In this document: positions 9,409 through 18,944 of the stretch, one piece after another | Layout of the letters: every line of letters begins with the position of its first letter | Position numbering within the stretch: position 1 is the stretch's first letter | Assembly: GCF_030124375.1 (NCBI RefSeq) | Contig: NZ_JASKLS010000002.1 | Location: 449,802 to 513,801 of the forward strand | Origin: Sinorhizobium sp. 6-70 | GTDB taxonomy: Bacteria; Pseudomonadota; Alphaproteobacteria; Rhizobiales; Rhizobiaceae | DNA: 64,000 nt | Direction of reading: 5' to 3' | Program-made: the position numbers and the translations under genes | Notes under the pieces: model-generated | Told to the model about the DNA's origin: nothing | Seen by the model: the letters and a program-made list of their open reading frames with translations, nothing else | Database searches by the model: none

Positions 9409-9671
9409 CGCCGCACTTCCCGACAGCAACAGGCGGAATGTTCCCCGACCTTCCCGAGCAGTGCTTCCCATCCGTCATTCAGGATGGCCGGTGAGGCCAT
9501 CGAGATTATACACACGGGGGCTGCCGGCGCGATTGAACCATCTAGCGCATTCCGGCTCATCCGAACGGAGAAACCCCCTCACCTTTCCATGCTCCGCTGG
9601 ACCGTTATGATGAAAACCGGGCCGCACGTATGTCGAGCGAGTGCCCGAGGTCGGCACGAAGGGAGGCTGGC

Positions 9672-10541
9672 TTGTTTGTAACCCGGGATCTGACCGTCGC
9701 CGCCGCCTGGATCGGCCTTGCTTTGGCGCTCGCGCCGCGGGCCTCCGGTCAGGATCTTTACCCGACGCTTGCTTCGGCCGGAACCCCGCCGGGCTGGACG
9801 CCGACCCGCTCGATTACCGGCGACTACTGGGTTCGCAGCGCGGGGGCCATTGTCGAAGATCTGCGGATCACCGACGGGAACCTGATGATCGGCGCCCCGA
9901 ATGTCACCGTGCGACGCGTGGAGATCCGCGGTGGCCGCATCGACAATGTCCCGGGCGACCGATGCAACAACGGCCTGGTCATCGAGGATACAACGATAAC
10001 GCGGTCCGCCCGGCAAACACGAGATACGGACCCGCCGGTGATCGGCATCGGAGGTTACACGGCGCGCAACGTGAAGATCGACAATGTACCAGAGGGGTTT
10101 CGCGTCGGCGGACGCAGTAACGATTGCGGACCGGTCGTCATCGAGAACTCCTATGTACGCATCGTCCCCCCGGACATATGCCAAGACTGGCACGGTGACG
10201 GGATCCAAGGGTATGACGGACCGCCAGTAATGGTCCGCAACGTTGTGCTGAAGCTCGTTGAAACGCGCGCCTGTGGGGGCACCGCTCCCTTCTTCTACCC
10301 CGATGCCCAAGGTAATTCCTCCGTGGACATCAACCGGATGATGGTTGAGGGCGGCGGCTACCCGTTCCGCCTCGGCATGACCGGGTCCGTGAGAGACCTG
10401 AAGATCGTCAACGAGTCCTGGGGATATGGGCCGATCGACGTCAAATGTACTCTCGTGCCCACATGGAGCGCCAAGATTGTCAGTATCGACGCGGACGGCC
10501 AACCCGTCGATCTGCGCGCCCAGACCTGCAGCACCGGTTGA
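9672..10541 (+). CDS. Secreted parallel beta-helix protein
   Basis: A 289-residue protein from a TTG at 9672 that sits 5 nt after GGGAGG; an ATG at 9630 is the alternative. This start gives a clear signal peptide (TVAAAWIGLALALAPRASG), so it is exported. The mature part has repeating short beta-strand patterns (VEDLRITDGNLMIGAPNVTV, RRVEIRGGRI, NGLVIEDTTITR, ARNVKIDNV, NVVLKL, VRDLKIVNES). These are typical of right-handed parallel beta-helix proteins that bind or cut polysaccharide. No catalytic residues can be assigned. Its place between the polymerase and the methyltransferase suggests exopolysaccharide modification or turnover in the periplasm. It diverges from the polymerase gene. Confidence 0.8.
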   Translation: MFVTRDLTVAAAWIGLALALAPRASGQDLYPTLASAGTPPGWTPTRSITGDYWVRSAGAIVEDLRITDGNLMIGAPNVTVRRVEIRGGRIDNVPGDRCNNGLVIEDTTITRSARQTRDTDPPVIGIGGYTARNVKIDNVPEGFRVGGRSNDCGPVVIENSYVRIVPPDICQDWHGDGIQGYDGPPVMVRNVVLKLVETRACGGTAPFFYPDAQGNSSVDINRMMVEGGGYPFRLGMTGSVRDLKIVNESWGYGPIDVKCTLVPTWSAKIVSIDADGQPVDLRAQTCSTG

Positions 10542-10584
10542 GCCGACGACGGCTCCCGAAAGTCCTGGCATCCACTCCAGCTAG

Positions 10585-10687
10585 CGCAATTCCAGGAAAA
10601 GTGTGTAACGGTTTTCCGTCCGGAATTGCGTAGTTTCAAAGAGTTAGATCATTTCACGGTTTCAATGAAACAATGAAATGATCTAAC
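10585..10687. repeat. RIME-like intergenic mosaic palindromes
   Basis: Two adjacent nested hairpins lie between converging genes. The first pairs CGCAATTCC (10585-10593) with GGAATTGCG (10622-10630), and inside it GGAAAA (10595-10600) with TTTTCC (10612-10617). The second pairs GTTAGATCATTTCA (10643-10656) with its exact complement at 10674-10687, and inside it GTTTCA (10659-10664) with TGAAAC (10666-10671). This resembles rhizobial intergenic mosaic elements (RIME). It could also act as a bidirectional terminator or mRNA stabiliser for the converging genes. Confidence 0.75.
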
Positions 10688-10710
10688 GGCGACGAGGCGC
10701 GCGCGTCAGA

Positions 10711-11385
10711 TCAAGCGCTCTGCGTTTGTGCCATCGTCTCCCGAGACGTTCCAGGGCCCCACCGAACGATATAGCTCTTCGGGAGGACATAGCGTTCGAC
10801 AAAGATCTCCTCGTCTGGAAACAAGGACTTAACTTCGCCGAACGAGAGCAGGTTGATGCGATCGGTGTGATAGCGTCGGCCTTTGATGTCCAAGGTCCCA
10901 TAGTCCCTTGATGCTCTAAGAACAGCCCGTCGAATCGGCGCCGCGAACCAGTGCAAAAAGGGAAGGCGGAAATGCGGTTCGATGGGGAATTCCCATGCCG
11001 GAGTCTGAACCCAACCGGAAAGTCCAACCCGAAGCAATTCAGAAGCCATGGCACTTACATCGGGCCACGCGCCAACATGCTCAATCACTGAGTTGGAATG
11101 CACCAGGTCCACGGATTTATCAGCGTAGTCCTTCAAATTGCGGGCGTCGCCGATTTCGCTCACGAACAGTTTGGAAATTCCCACGCGGTCGAATTCTTCC
11201 TCGTCAATGTTGAGGAGACGGATTTGGGAGATGTTTTCGTATCCGACATTTCCCCAGTAGTCAGGACGTCCCCCCACGTCCAGAATAACCACCGGGCGCC
11301 CGAGATGGCTGGCGAGCCGTTCGATCTGCATCCGTAGAATTCTGCCGCGAGCGGTTCGAAAGCGGTTGATCGTCAAATCGTGCAT
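10711..11385 (-). CDS. SAM-dependent class I methyltransferase
   Basis: A 224-residue protein with ribosome site GGAG...GGGG before the ATG at 11385. Motif I is VVILDVGGRPDYWG (about residues 32-45). An acidic residue follows in LLNIDEEEFD, then a VDLVHSNSVIEHVG segment (the SNSVIEH stretch is typical of ubiE-like Rossmann methyltransferases), and a later DYGTLDIKGRRYHTDRINLLS region near the acceptor site. It is likely cytosolic. The position at the edge of the exopolysaccharide locus suggests O-methylation of a sugar, but the substrate is not shown by the sequence. It converges with the beta-helix gene across the mosaic repeat. Confidence 0.78.
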   Translation of the reverse strand: MHDLTINRFRTARGRILRMQIERLASHLGRPVVILDVGGRPDYWGNVGYENISQIRLLNIDEEEFDRVGISKLFVSEIGDARNLKDYADKSVDLVHSNSVIEHVGAWPDVSAMASELLRVGLSGWVQTPAWEFPIEPHFRLPFLHWFAAPIRRAVLRASRDYGTLDIKGRRYHTDRINLLSFGEVKSLFPDEEIFVERYVLPKSYIVRWGPGTSRETMAQTQSA

Positions 11386-11951
11386 CCCCGCCGCACTCCA
11401 TTTCCGGCTGTCCCAATCCCGTTCACCCTAGAATGCTGAAATCGCTCCGGCTGGTGAACCCGAATTTTGGCTTCGACACATCGGAGCTTAGGGGGACGAC
11501 CTACTTCTTTTGGAGATCAGTGGTCTCGGGCGGCGGCTTCGGGTTCCACCGTTGTTAGTAGGGTGGACACGACGCACGAGGCGGAAATTCGATTAGCTGG
11601 AGCTTCTGAAAGTCTTCCGGACGCATCATTGCCTGCGCCGTCCGGCTCGCAGGCCGCCTTCCCGCGCGCCTCAACGGTGAAGTCAACTTGCGACACGCTG
11701 GAGAGCTGCTCCGGTGACGGCCTGACAGCGTATGGCACCAGCGCAGGTTATTGGCCGAGTGGAGCGGCTGTCGCGAGCGGCATCGCGAAGCGGTAATCAC
11801 ATCGGTGGAGGGACGCGTCCGCGGCTACCGACTTTGGCAGAAGCGTACACCACGGATTGGTATCGTTCACTGAACGCCAAAAGCTGGCAAAATCAGCCTT
11901 TGCAAAGACTTAGGTCCATTCGATTGCAAAGGGCTATCGGGGCGGTGCGCT
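11386..11951. other. 566-bp intergenic region, no convincing gene
   Basis: This lies between the methyltransferase (minus) and the giant protein gene (plus), so it must hold both promoters. Short open frames on both strands (for example 11467-11796 plus) are rich in Ser, Arg and Pro, lack a good ribosome site and look like chance. I see no repeat or transposon remnant that I can name. Confidence 0.5.
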
Positions 11952-14900
11952 ATGCTCAGGATGCATCTCAAGAACCATGAATACTTGAGCGTTTTCAGTG
12001 GTGCGAGCAGGGTCTACACGACCCCCGCCTCATATCATGCGAACCTGGATGCTGCGCCTGCCATCTCCGTGGCGGTGATGCCCGGCGCAGGGGTCAATAT
12101 TGAGCATGACGGCCCGTCGCGCAGACGGAAAAGGCGCGATGCGGATTCCGCGCAGGATGCCGGTGGGGCCGTGTCGCACCCGCAGGATGCAGAAACAATC
12201 AACGCGTTGCAGGACGCCGGGCCCGACACGCCTCACCAGGACCACGATGGAGAGGCAGCCCCACAAGACACCGGTGGTGCGAGCGAATTCCCGCAGGACA
12301 CCGGCGGATTGGGCGATTTCCCGAGGGACGACCAGGATCCGAACGAGTCTCGCAACGACGGCGACCGGCTCCGCAGAGACCGACGCGAAACCGGTCTCGA
12401 CAAGGCACCGCAAGACACCGGCGGACTCGGCAAGTTGCTTGGCGAAAACATCGCGACCGGCATTTCCGTGGAGAAGTCGGTTCCCGATACCGACGGCGGC
12501 ACACAGGCATCCACGGCCTCCTACCCGTCATGGACCGTGGGGGCCGCATCCAATCTTGCAACAGGAACATGGCTGGTCGGGGGTGGATCCAGCCTCTCGC
12601 CAAGTGCGTTGCTCAGTGGGATCTCCCAGCAGGCCACGACGACGACCGCCGCAGTGACGACGGCTCTCGCTGCGACGCCGAACAAGGTCGTCCTTGAAAA
12701 CATGAAGCAGGGAAATCCCGTCAGCGAATGGGGTATCGACGGTGATGGCGACGGCAATATCCAAGGCTTTGCCACGCAGATCAGCACCAATATCGGTCAG
12801 ACGGTCGATTTCAAGATCGCAACCGATTCGACCGATTACCGGATCGAAATCTATCGTCTCGGCTATTACGGCGGCGACGGCGCCCGCAGAGTGGCGACGA
12901 TCGACGTGAATCTTGCACAGGCGCAGCTGCAACCGCATCCGATCGTGGACATGGCGCGTGGGCTGATCGACTGCGGCAACTGGTCGGTTTCGGCAAGTTG
13001 GACGATCCCCGACGACATGGTGTCGGGCGTCTACATCGCCAAGCTTGTTCGCGAGGATGGAACCGCGGGCTCAAGCCACATCCCGTTCATCGTCCGCGAC
13101 GACAGCTCCACCAGCGACATTGTCTTCCAGACGTCCGATACGACCTGGCAGGCCTATAACGCCTGGGGCGGTGCCAGTCTCTATTATGGAGAGGTCCCGG
13201 TCGATCCCAACGACATGATCGGCTACATGCCCCCCAACTGCAATTGCGGCCTGACTGCGATCGGGCGAGCCTCCGCGGTCAGCTACAATCGGCCGATCAT
13301 CACCAATACGAGCCCCGTCGGCGGCACGCACGACTTCATTTTCGGGGCTGAGCATTCGGCGATCCGCTGGCTCGAGCAGAATGGCTACGATGTTTCCTAC
13401 ATCTCCGGCGTCGATGCGACGCGAAACGGCACGCTGCTGCTCAATCACGATGCCTTCCTTTCGGTCGGGCATGACGAGTACTGGTCGGCCGAACAGCGGG
13501 CCAACGTCGAAGCCGCGCGAGATGCGGGCGTCAATCTCGCCTTCTGGAGCGGCAACGAATGCTACTGGAAGGTTCGCTGGGAAACGAGCATCGACGGCAA
13601 CGGCACGCCCTACCGGACGATGGTCTGTTACAAGGAGACCTGGGGCACCAGCACCGATCCGAGCACGGTCGGCACGGGCACATGGCGTGACCCGCGATTT
13701 GCCGACCCGGGACAGGAGCCGGAAAACTCGCTGACCGGCACGATGTTCACGGTGGACAGCTATCGCCAGGACACGATCACCATTCCTTACGATTATTCCA
13801 ACCTGCGCTTCTGGCGCAACACGGATGTCGCGAACCTCCAGCCAGGCCAGACCTATTCCCTGGTGCAGAACCTGTTGGGATATGAGTGGGATTCCGATGT
13901 CGAAAACGGTTTCAGGCCGGCTGGACTGGTAAACCTCTCACTCTCGACGGTTTCAGTCGATACGTATCTACGCGATTACGGTGCATCGATCGGTTCCGCC
14001 GATGTGACTCATAGCTTGACGATGTACCGGGCCGAGAGCGGGGCCCTCGTCTTCGGGGCTGGCACGGTATTCTGGTCCTGGGGCCTCGATTCCAACCATG
14101 AGGGGGCGCCGACACCGACCGATCCGAATGTACAGCAGGCGATGGTCAACATGTTCGCCGACATGGGTATCCAGCCTCAGACGCTCGATGCGAGCCTGAT
14201 CCTGGCGGCGCAATCGACGGATACGGCCAAACCGACCTCGACGATCACGTCCCCCAGTGTCGGCGCGACCTTCGTGGAGGGGCAGCGGGTCACAGTCACG
14301 GGCACGGCGCAGGATTTCGGCGGCGGCATCATTGCCGGCATCGAAGTCTCCACGGACGGCGGCCAGCACTGGTTCAAGGCGACCGGCAGGGAAAACTGGA
14401 CCTACAGCTGGGTCGTGCAAGCAAGCGGCACCTACACGATCATGTCGCGCGCCGTCGACGACAGCCTCAATCTCGAGACGCCGTCGGCCGGCAAGCAGGT
14501 TACCGTAACGCTACCGCAGACGTCGAGCCTGTGGAGCTTGGCGTCCAGGCCGACGGTAGAGACCGTGGTCGATCGGGACGGCGTGGAGCTCGGCGTCCGC
14601 TTTCAATCTACCACCAACGGCACCGTGGAGGGCATCCGCTTTTACAAGGGGTTCTACAATGCAGGCGAGCACGTCGTCAGCCTGTGGAGCGCGAACGGTA
14701 CTCTCCTTGGCACCGGCGTCTCGACCGCAGAACCGATTTCCGGATGGCAGACGGTAACCTTCGCCAGCCCGATCCAGATCACGGCGGGAACGACCTACGT
14801 CGCATCCTACCACAGCGGCGGCTTCTACTCGTGGACCGAGGGGTATTTCAACGGAGCCTACGCCAACGGTCCCCTGAAGATCGTCGACAACGGCGGCGTC

Positions 14901-17351
14901 TTTGCCTACAGCAATGCCAGCACTTTCCCGGGAACCAGCTCTAACGGCATCAATTACTGGGTGGACGTGGTCTTCGACCCCGGCCCGAATGCGTTGCCGG
15001 TGGCAACCGACGACAGCGGCTTCACAGGCTACCGCAACGGAATCGTATCGATTTCCTTCGCCGCCCTGCTTGCAAACGACACGGACGCCAATGGCGATGC
15101 CTTGACGATCACCGCCGTCGGCAACGCCGTCAACGGCACGGTGACGCTGGATACCCAAACCGGCAATGTCATTTTCACGCCGACCGCCGGCTACGCTGGT
15201 CCGGCAAGTTTCAGCTACACGATATCCGACGGCCGCGGCGGTGCGGACCAAGGCAGCGTCAGCCTCACGATCGACGACGGACCTGCGGGCGTATCGCTGT
15301 TCGGACCGGATGAGGGGCCGACGGGTGGCAGTTTCAGCGACAATACCGGGCTCGAACTGGGAATGAAATTCGTTGCCTCCAGCAGCGGCACGGTTACCGG
15401 CATCCGCTATTACAAGGCGGCGGGCGACACCGGTTCTCACACCGGTTCCATCTGGACGGCGAGCGGCACGCTCCTGGCAACGGTGACCTTCACCAATGAG
15501 TCGTTCAGCGGCTGGCAGACGGCCAAGTTCTCCAGCCCGATCCAGATTACCGCGGGCACGACCTACGTCGCCTCCTACCACACGAACGGCACCTATGTGG
15601 CGAGTTCGAACTATTTTACGACCGCGCACGCCAATGGTCCGCTGACGGCGCTGGCGTCGACAACGAGCGGCGGAAACGGTGTCTATGCCTATGGTGCAGG
15701 CACTGCCTTCCCGACATCCAGTTATCAAGCCTCCAACTATTGGGTCGACGTCGTCTTCGATTATGCGACTGGCAACGTCGCACCGGTCGCCGCCAACGAC
15801 AACGGGATCACCGTCTATCACAACACGCCGTTGTGGATCGCTGCATCCACGGTGCTCGCCAACGATACCGATGCCAACGGCGACATCCTCTCGATCACAC
15901 GTGCGACGGGGGCGACGAATGGCACTGTGACCTTCGACAGCCAGGCCAACGCGTTCATCTTCACGCCAACGGCCGGTTATAGCGGGTCAGCCAGCTTCTC
16001 CTACAGCGTATCGGACGGCCGCGGCGGGACATCATCGGCGACGGTGAACCTGGCGGTGAAGCCCCCCTCGACGGCGACCACTCTGTTCGCCGCCTCCGAC
16101 ACGCCGAGTATCGCGGCAGTCAGCGACCCTAGCTCCATCGAACTCGGTGTCAAATTCACGGCTTCCGCTCGCGGAGCGATCGTTGGTCTGCGCTACTATA
16201 AGAGTGCGCAGGACACGGGCACGCATGTCGGCTCTCTTTGGAGCAGCACGGGCACGCTGCTTGCTTCGGCAACATTCACCAACGAATCCCCCAGCGGTTG
16301 GCAGACGGTGACCTTCGCCCAGCCTGTCAACATTTCAGCGGGTACGACATACGTGGCGAGCTATCATTCCAATGGTTTCTACGCCGCAAGCCCGAACTAC
16401 TTCACCAACAGCCATTCAAACGGCGCTCTGACCGCGCCGTCCAGTGCGACGGGCGGGGGTAACGGCGTCTACGCCTATGGAACGAGCAGCTTGTTTCCGA
16501 CGGCGAGCTACAATGCCACCAACTACTGGGTCGACGTCCTCTACGATCAGCCGACGCAAAATACGGCTCCGGTAGCCAACAATGATTCCGGCTTTTCGGT
16601 GAACTATAACAGCCCATCGGCAATCCAGACATCGGCCTTGCTTGCCAATGACAGCGACCCGGACGGCGATCCGATATCCGTCACAGCGGTCGGCAACGCG
16701 GTCAACGGCTCCGTGACTTTCGACAGCCAGTCGAACGTCGTCACATTCACTCCCACAAACGGCTATTCCGGCCCGGCAAGCTTCTCCTACACCATTGCAG
16801 ACGCCCTGGGCCAGACCGCTTCAGCCCAGGTCTCGCTCGACGTCATTCAGCAGGGTGCCGAGCAGAACGTGTTCGCCGCAAACAGCGCGCCCGCGATCAC
16901 TTCGGTGAACGATCCGAGCGCCGTCAATCTCGGCATGAAGTTCCAGGCGGACGTGGCCGGCTGGATCACCGGGTTCCGCTTTTACAAGGGCGCGAACAAC
17001 ACGGGCCCGCATACCGGCTATCTGTGGACAGCGTCCGGAACGCTGCTCGCAAGCGCCACCTTCACGAATGAAACCGCAAGCGGCTGGCAGTCGGTCAACC
17101 TCGCCGAGCAGGTCGCGATCCAGCCGGATACGACCTACGTCGTCTCCTACAGCACCAACGGGTTCTATTCGGCGACGAGCAATTTCTTCAGTTCCGAGGT
17201 TGCCAACGACAATCTGCATGCGCTGTCGTCGGCGCTGAGCGGTGGCAACGGCGTGTATCGGTATGGCGCAAGCGGGCTGTTCCCGACCAGCAGCTTCAAC
17301 AGCACCAACTATTACGTGGATGTGGCGTTCAGGCCGCAACTCGTGGCGTAG
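11952..17351 (+). CDS. Giant modular surface protein (DMFase-like domain, DUF4082 and cadherin-like modules)
   Basis: A 1,799-residue protein without a Sec signal, consistent with type I export by the downstream ABC/HlyD pair. Order: an acidic region with QDAGG/QDTGG repeats (about 68-158), preceded by a basic RRRKRR patch; a domain like the C-terminal part of the N,N-dimethylformamidase beta subunit (about 246-752) with GHDEYW (506-511) and GNECYW (534-539); an Ig-like domain (about 754-850); then DUF4082 modules at about 858-1012, 1114-1273, 1376-1536 and 1638-1797. Three cadherin-like modules (about 1013-1110, 1275-1372, 1538-1634), each with LANDxDxxGD, lie between them. No RTX nonapeptides are present. 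It is probably an extracellular adhesin or carbohydrate-binding protein, possibly with a metal site. The CobW gene starts 8 nt after its stop. Confidence 0.85.
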   Translation: MLRMHLKNHEYLSVFSGASRVYTTPASYHANLDAAPAISVAVMPGAGVNIEHDGPSRRRKRRDADSAQDAGGAVSHPQDAETINALQDAGPDTPHQDHDGEAAPQDTGGASEFPQDTGGLGDFPRDDQDPNESRNDGDRLRRDRRETGLDKAPQDTGGLGKLLGENIATGISVEKSVPDTDGGTQASTASYPSWTVGAASNLATGTWLVGGGSSLSPSALLSGISQQATTTTAAVTTALAATPNKVVLENMKQGNPVSEWGIDGDGDGNIQGFATQISTNIGQTVDFKIATDSTDYRIEIYRLGYYGGDGARRVATIDVNLAQAQLQPHPIVDMARGLIDCGNWSVSASWTIPDDMVSGVYIAKLVREDGTAGSSHIPFIVRDDSSTSDIVFQTSDTTWQAYNAWGGASLYYGEVPVDPNDMIGYMPPNCNCGLTAIGRASAVSYNRPIITNTSPVGGTHDFIFGAEHSAIRWLEQNGYDVSYISGVDATRNGTLLLNHDAFLSVGHDEYWSAEQRANVEAARDAGVNLAFWSGNECYWKVRWETSIDGNGTPYRTMVCYKETWGTSTDPSTVGTGTWRDPRFADPGQEPENSLTGTMFTVDSYRQDTITIPYDYSNLRFWRNTDVANLQPGQTYSLVQNLLGYEWDSDVENGFRPAGLVNLSLSTVSVDTYLRDYGASIGSADVTHSLTMYRAESGALVFGAGTVFWSWGLDSNHEGAPTPTDPNVQQAMVNMFADMGIQPQTLDASLILAAQSTDTAKPTSTITSPSVGATFVEGQRVTVTGTAQDFGGGIIAGIEVSTDGGQHWFKATGRENWTYSWVVQASGTYTIMSRAVDDSLNLETPSAGKQVTVTLPQTSSLWSLASRPTVETVVDRDGVELGVRFQSTTNGTVEGIRFYKGFYNAGEHVVSLWSANGTLLGTGVSTAEPISGWQTVTFASPIQITAGTTYVASYHSGGFYSWTEGYFNGAYANGPLKIVDNGGVFAYSNASTFPGTSSNGINYWVDVVFDPGPNALPVATDDSGFTGYRNGIVSISFAALLANDTDANGDALTITAVGNAVNGTVTLDTQTGNVIFTPTAGYAGPASFSYTISDGRGGADQGSVSLTIDDGPAGVSLFGPDEGPTGGSFSDNTGLELGMKFVASSSGTVTGIRYYKAAGDTGSHTGSIWTASGTLLATVTFTNESFSGWQTAKFSSPIQITAGTTYVASYHTNGTYVASSNYFTTAHANGPLTALASTTSGGNGVYAYGAGTAFPTSSYQASNYWVDVVFDYATGNVAPVAANDNGITVYHNTPLWIAASTVLANDTDANGDILSITRATGATNGTVTFDSQANAFIFTPTAGYSGSASFSYSVSDGRGGTSSATVNLAVKPPSTATTLFAASDTPSIAAVSDPSSIELGVKFTASARGAIVGLRYYKSAQDTGTHVGSLWSSTGTLLASATFTNESPSGWQTVTFAQPVNISAGTTYVASYHSNGFYAASPNYFTNSHSNGALTAPSSATGGGNGVYAYGTSSLFPTASYNATNYWVDVLYDQPTQNTAPVANNDSGFSVNYNSPSAIQTSALLANDSDPDGDPISVTAVGNAVNGSVTFDSQSNVVTFTPTNGYSGPASFSYTIADALGQTASAQVSLDVIQQGAEQNVFAANSAPAITSVNDPSAVNLGMKFQADVAGWITGFRFYKGANNTGPHTGYLWTASGTLLASATFTNETASGWQSVNLAEQVAIQPDTTYVVSYSTNGFYSATSNFFSSEVANDNLHALSSALSGGNGVYRYGASGLFPTSSFNSTNYYVDVAFRPQLVA
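12153..12425. repeat. QDAGG/QDTGG low-complexity repeat region inside giant gene
   Basis: Codes for residues about 68-158 of the giant protein. The motif QDAGG/QDAGP/QDTGG occurs at residues 68, 87, 105, 115 and 154, with a partial copy at 78, in an Asp/Glu/Arg-rich linker. Spacing is irregular, so this is a degenerate repeat rather than a tandem array. Confidence 0.75.
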
Positions 17352-17359
17352 GGGCGGGC

Positions 17360-18586
17360 ATGGAGAGAGGAACGACGCGTGACGATCGACTGCCGGTTAC
17401 GGTGCTTGCGGGCTTTCTGGGCGCAGGCAAGACGACGCTGCTGAGCCATATTCTTCGCAACCGCGAGGGCTATCGCGTCGCGGTGATCATCAACGACATG
17501 AGCGAGATCAGCATCGATGCGGACCTCGTTCGCGACGGGGGCGCCGACCTTTCGCGCACCGACGAGACGCTGGTCGAACTGACCAACGGATGCATATGCT
17601 GCACGCTTCGCGCGGACCTGCTTGCCGAGGTGCGCCGCCTGGCGGCGGAAGGACGCTTCGACTATCTGCTGATCGAGGGCACGGGGATTGCCGAGCCGTT
17701 GCCGATCGCCGCAACGTTCTCCTTCAGGGATGAAGCAGGCGCCGCACTTTGTGACGTCGCCCGGCTCGATACGATGGTCTCGGTGGTCGATGCGATGAAC
17801 CTGCTTTCCGACTACGCGAGCACGGATTTCCTCGCCGACCGCGGCGAGGCCCGCGACGAGGACGACAAACGCACCCTGATCGATCTTCTCGTCGACCAGA
17901 TCGAGTTCGCCGACGTCGTGGTGATCAACAAGATCTCGGAAGTGACCGTCGAAACGCGAGCGACGGTACGCCGGATCATCGCCGCGCTTAACCCCGACGC
18001 ACGCGTCATAGAAACCGACTTCGGTTGCCTGCCGCCCGCCACGGTCCTCGATACCGGCCTTTTCAGCGAGACGAAGTCGGCGCGACACCCGCTGTGGCAC
18101 AAGGAACTCTATGGCTGGGGCGACCATGTCCCCGAAACCGAGGAATACGGGATCACGAGTTTCGTCTACCGGGCACGGCGTCCCTTCGATCCCGCGAAGT
18201 TTGAGGATTTCCTCGCGAAAAAATGGACAGGCCTCATCCGAGCCAAAGGGCATTTCTGGCTGGCAACGCGCCCCGACTGGATCGGCCAGCTTTCGATCGC
18301 GGGGACCCAGTGCCGCACCGAGGCAAAGGGCGTTTGGTGGGCGTCGGTGCCGAAGGCGCACTGGCCCCGTTTTCCGCAATTCCGCGAATTGCTCGATCGG
18401 CATTGGAGCGCCGTCTGGGGCGATCGCCGGCAGGAACTCGTCTTCATCGGCGCGGACCTTGCCGAAGCTGCGATCCGCGCCGCGCTCGACGACTGCCTGA
18501 TCGGCGAGGAGACCGGCTTCGATCCGCAGCTTGCGCGCGGTCTGCGTGATCCGTTTCCAACATGGCAGCACGCGCCTGCCGCATGA
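17360..18586 (+). CDS. CobW/YciC-type G3E GTPase (metal chaperone family)
   Basis: A 408-residue protein with the G3E family signature. The P-loop is GFLGAGKTT (about residues 18-26), the CxCC metal site is CICC (near 77-80), the Walker B-like motif is [10 protein letters not shown], and the base-recognition position is NKIS, where most members have NKxD. A C-terminal CobW_C domain follows (about 265-395). Family members deliver zinc, cobalt or other metals to client proteins using GTP. It sits 8 nt after the giant secreted protein and 25 nt before the next gene, so it is part of the secretion operon. I infer it may load a metal into the giant protein before export; this is not shown. Confidence 0.86.
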   Translation: MERGTTRDDRLPVTVLAGFLGAGKTTLLSHILRNREGYRVAVIINDMSEISIDADLVRDGGADLSRTDETLVELTNGCICCTLRADLLAEVRRLAAEGRFDYLLIEGTGIAEPLPIAATFSFRDEAGAALCDVARLDTMVSVVDAMNLLSDYASTDFLADRGEARDEDDKRTLIDLLVDQIEFADVVVINKISEVTVETRATVRRIIAALNPDARVIETDFGCLPPATVLDTGLFSETKSARHPLWHKELYGWGDHVPETEEYGITSFVYRARRPFDPAKFEDFLAKKWTGLIRAKGHFWLATRPDWIGQLSIAGTQCRTEAKGVWWASVPKAHWPRFPQFRELLDRHWSAVWGDRRQELVFIGADLAEAAIRAALDDCLIGEETGFDPQLARGLRDPFPTWQHAPAA

Positions 18587-18611
18587 TGAGCTCAAAAGTA
18601 GGGAGTAGAAG

Positions 18612-18917
18612 ATGAGCACCGAACTTTATTCAGACGGCATAGGCGAGATCACTGTCACCGGAACGATTGTCAGGATCGACTTGATGTCTCTCTCCGCCAC
18701 CGAACGGGATGAGAAGAACAATCCGAAGCCGGTGTTCCGGCAGCGGATCATCATGCCGGTGGACGCGTTCGCCAATGCGGTGGACCTCATGCAGAAGGCG
18801 CTTGCCGGCCTCGTCGAAGCGGGCGCGGTGCGGCGGATCGGCGATATCCAGAAACTTCCGGCGGGCGACACCCAACAGGGGCAGATTGCGACCAACGCGT
18901 CACCGAACTTCAATTGA
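18612..18917 (+). CDS. Small conserved-looking protein of the secretion operon, function unknown
   Basis: A 101-residue soluble protein preceded by GGGAGTAGAAG. It has a beta-rich start (GIGEITVTGTIVRIDLMSL), a basic middle, an amphipathic helix (VDAFANAVDLMQKALAGLVEAG) and a polar tail. I do not recognise a family. It lies between the CobW-type GTPase and the type I ABC transporter with gaps of 25 and 27 nt, so it belongs to the operon. It could be a secretion chaperone or an accessory factor for the giant protein, but nothing in the sequence proves that. Confidence 0.7.
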   Translation: MSTELYSDGIGEITVTGTIVRIDLMSLSATERDEKNNPKPVFRQRIIMPVDAFANAVDLMQKALAGLVEAGAVRRIGDIQKLPAGDTQQGQIATNASPNFN

Positions 18918-18944
18918 TCCGAAGCGCAGCTATTTCTGGGGCGG

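Noticed and set aside
9579..10571. 330-residue minus-strand frame opposite the beta-helix gene
   Set aside because: The plus-strand protein has a signal peptide and regular beta-helix repeats; the minus frame has none.
11467..11796. 109-residue plus-strand frame upstream of the giant gene
   Set aside because: No ribosome site, Ser/Arg/Ala-rich composition and no similarity recognised.
14511..15821. 436-residue minus-strand frame within the giant gene
   Set aside because: Antisense to the DUF4082 modules and produced by their codon pattern.
17312..18619. 435-residue minus-strand frame opposite the CobW-type gene
   Set aside because: Shadow frame; the plus strand carries the full P-loop and CICC motifs.
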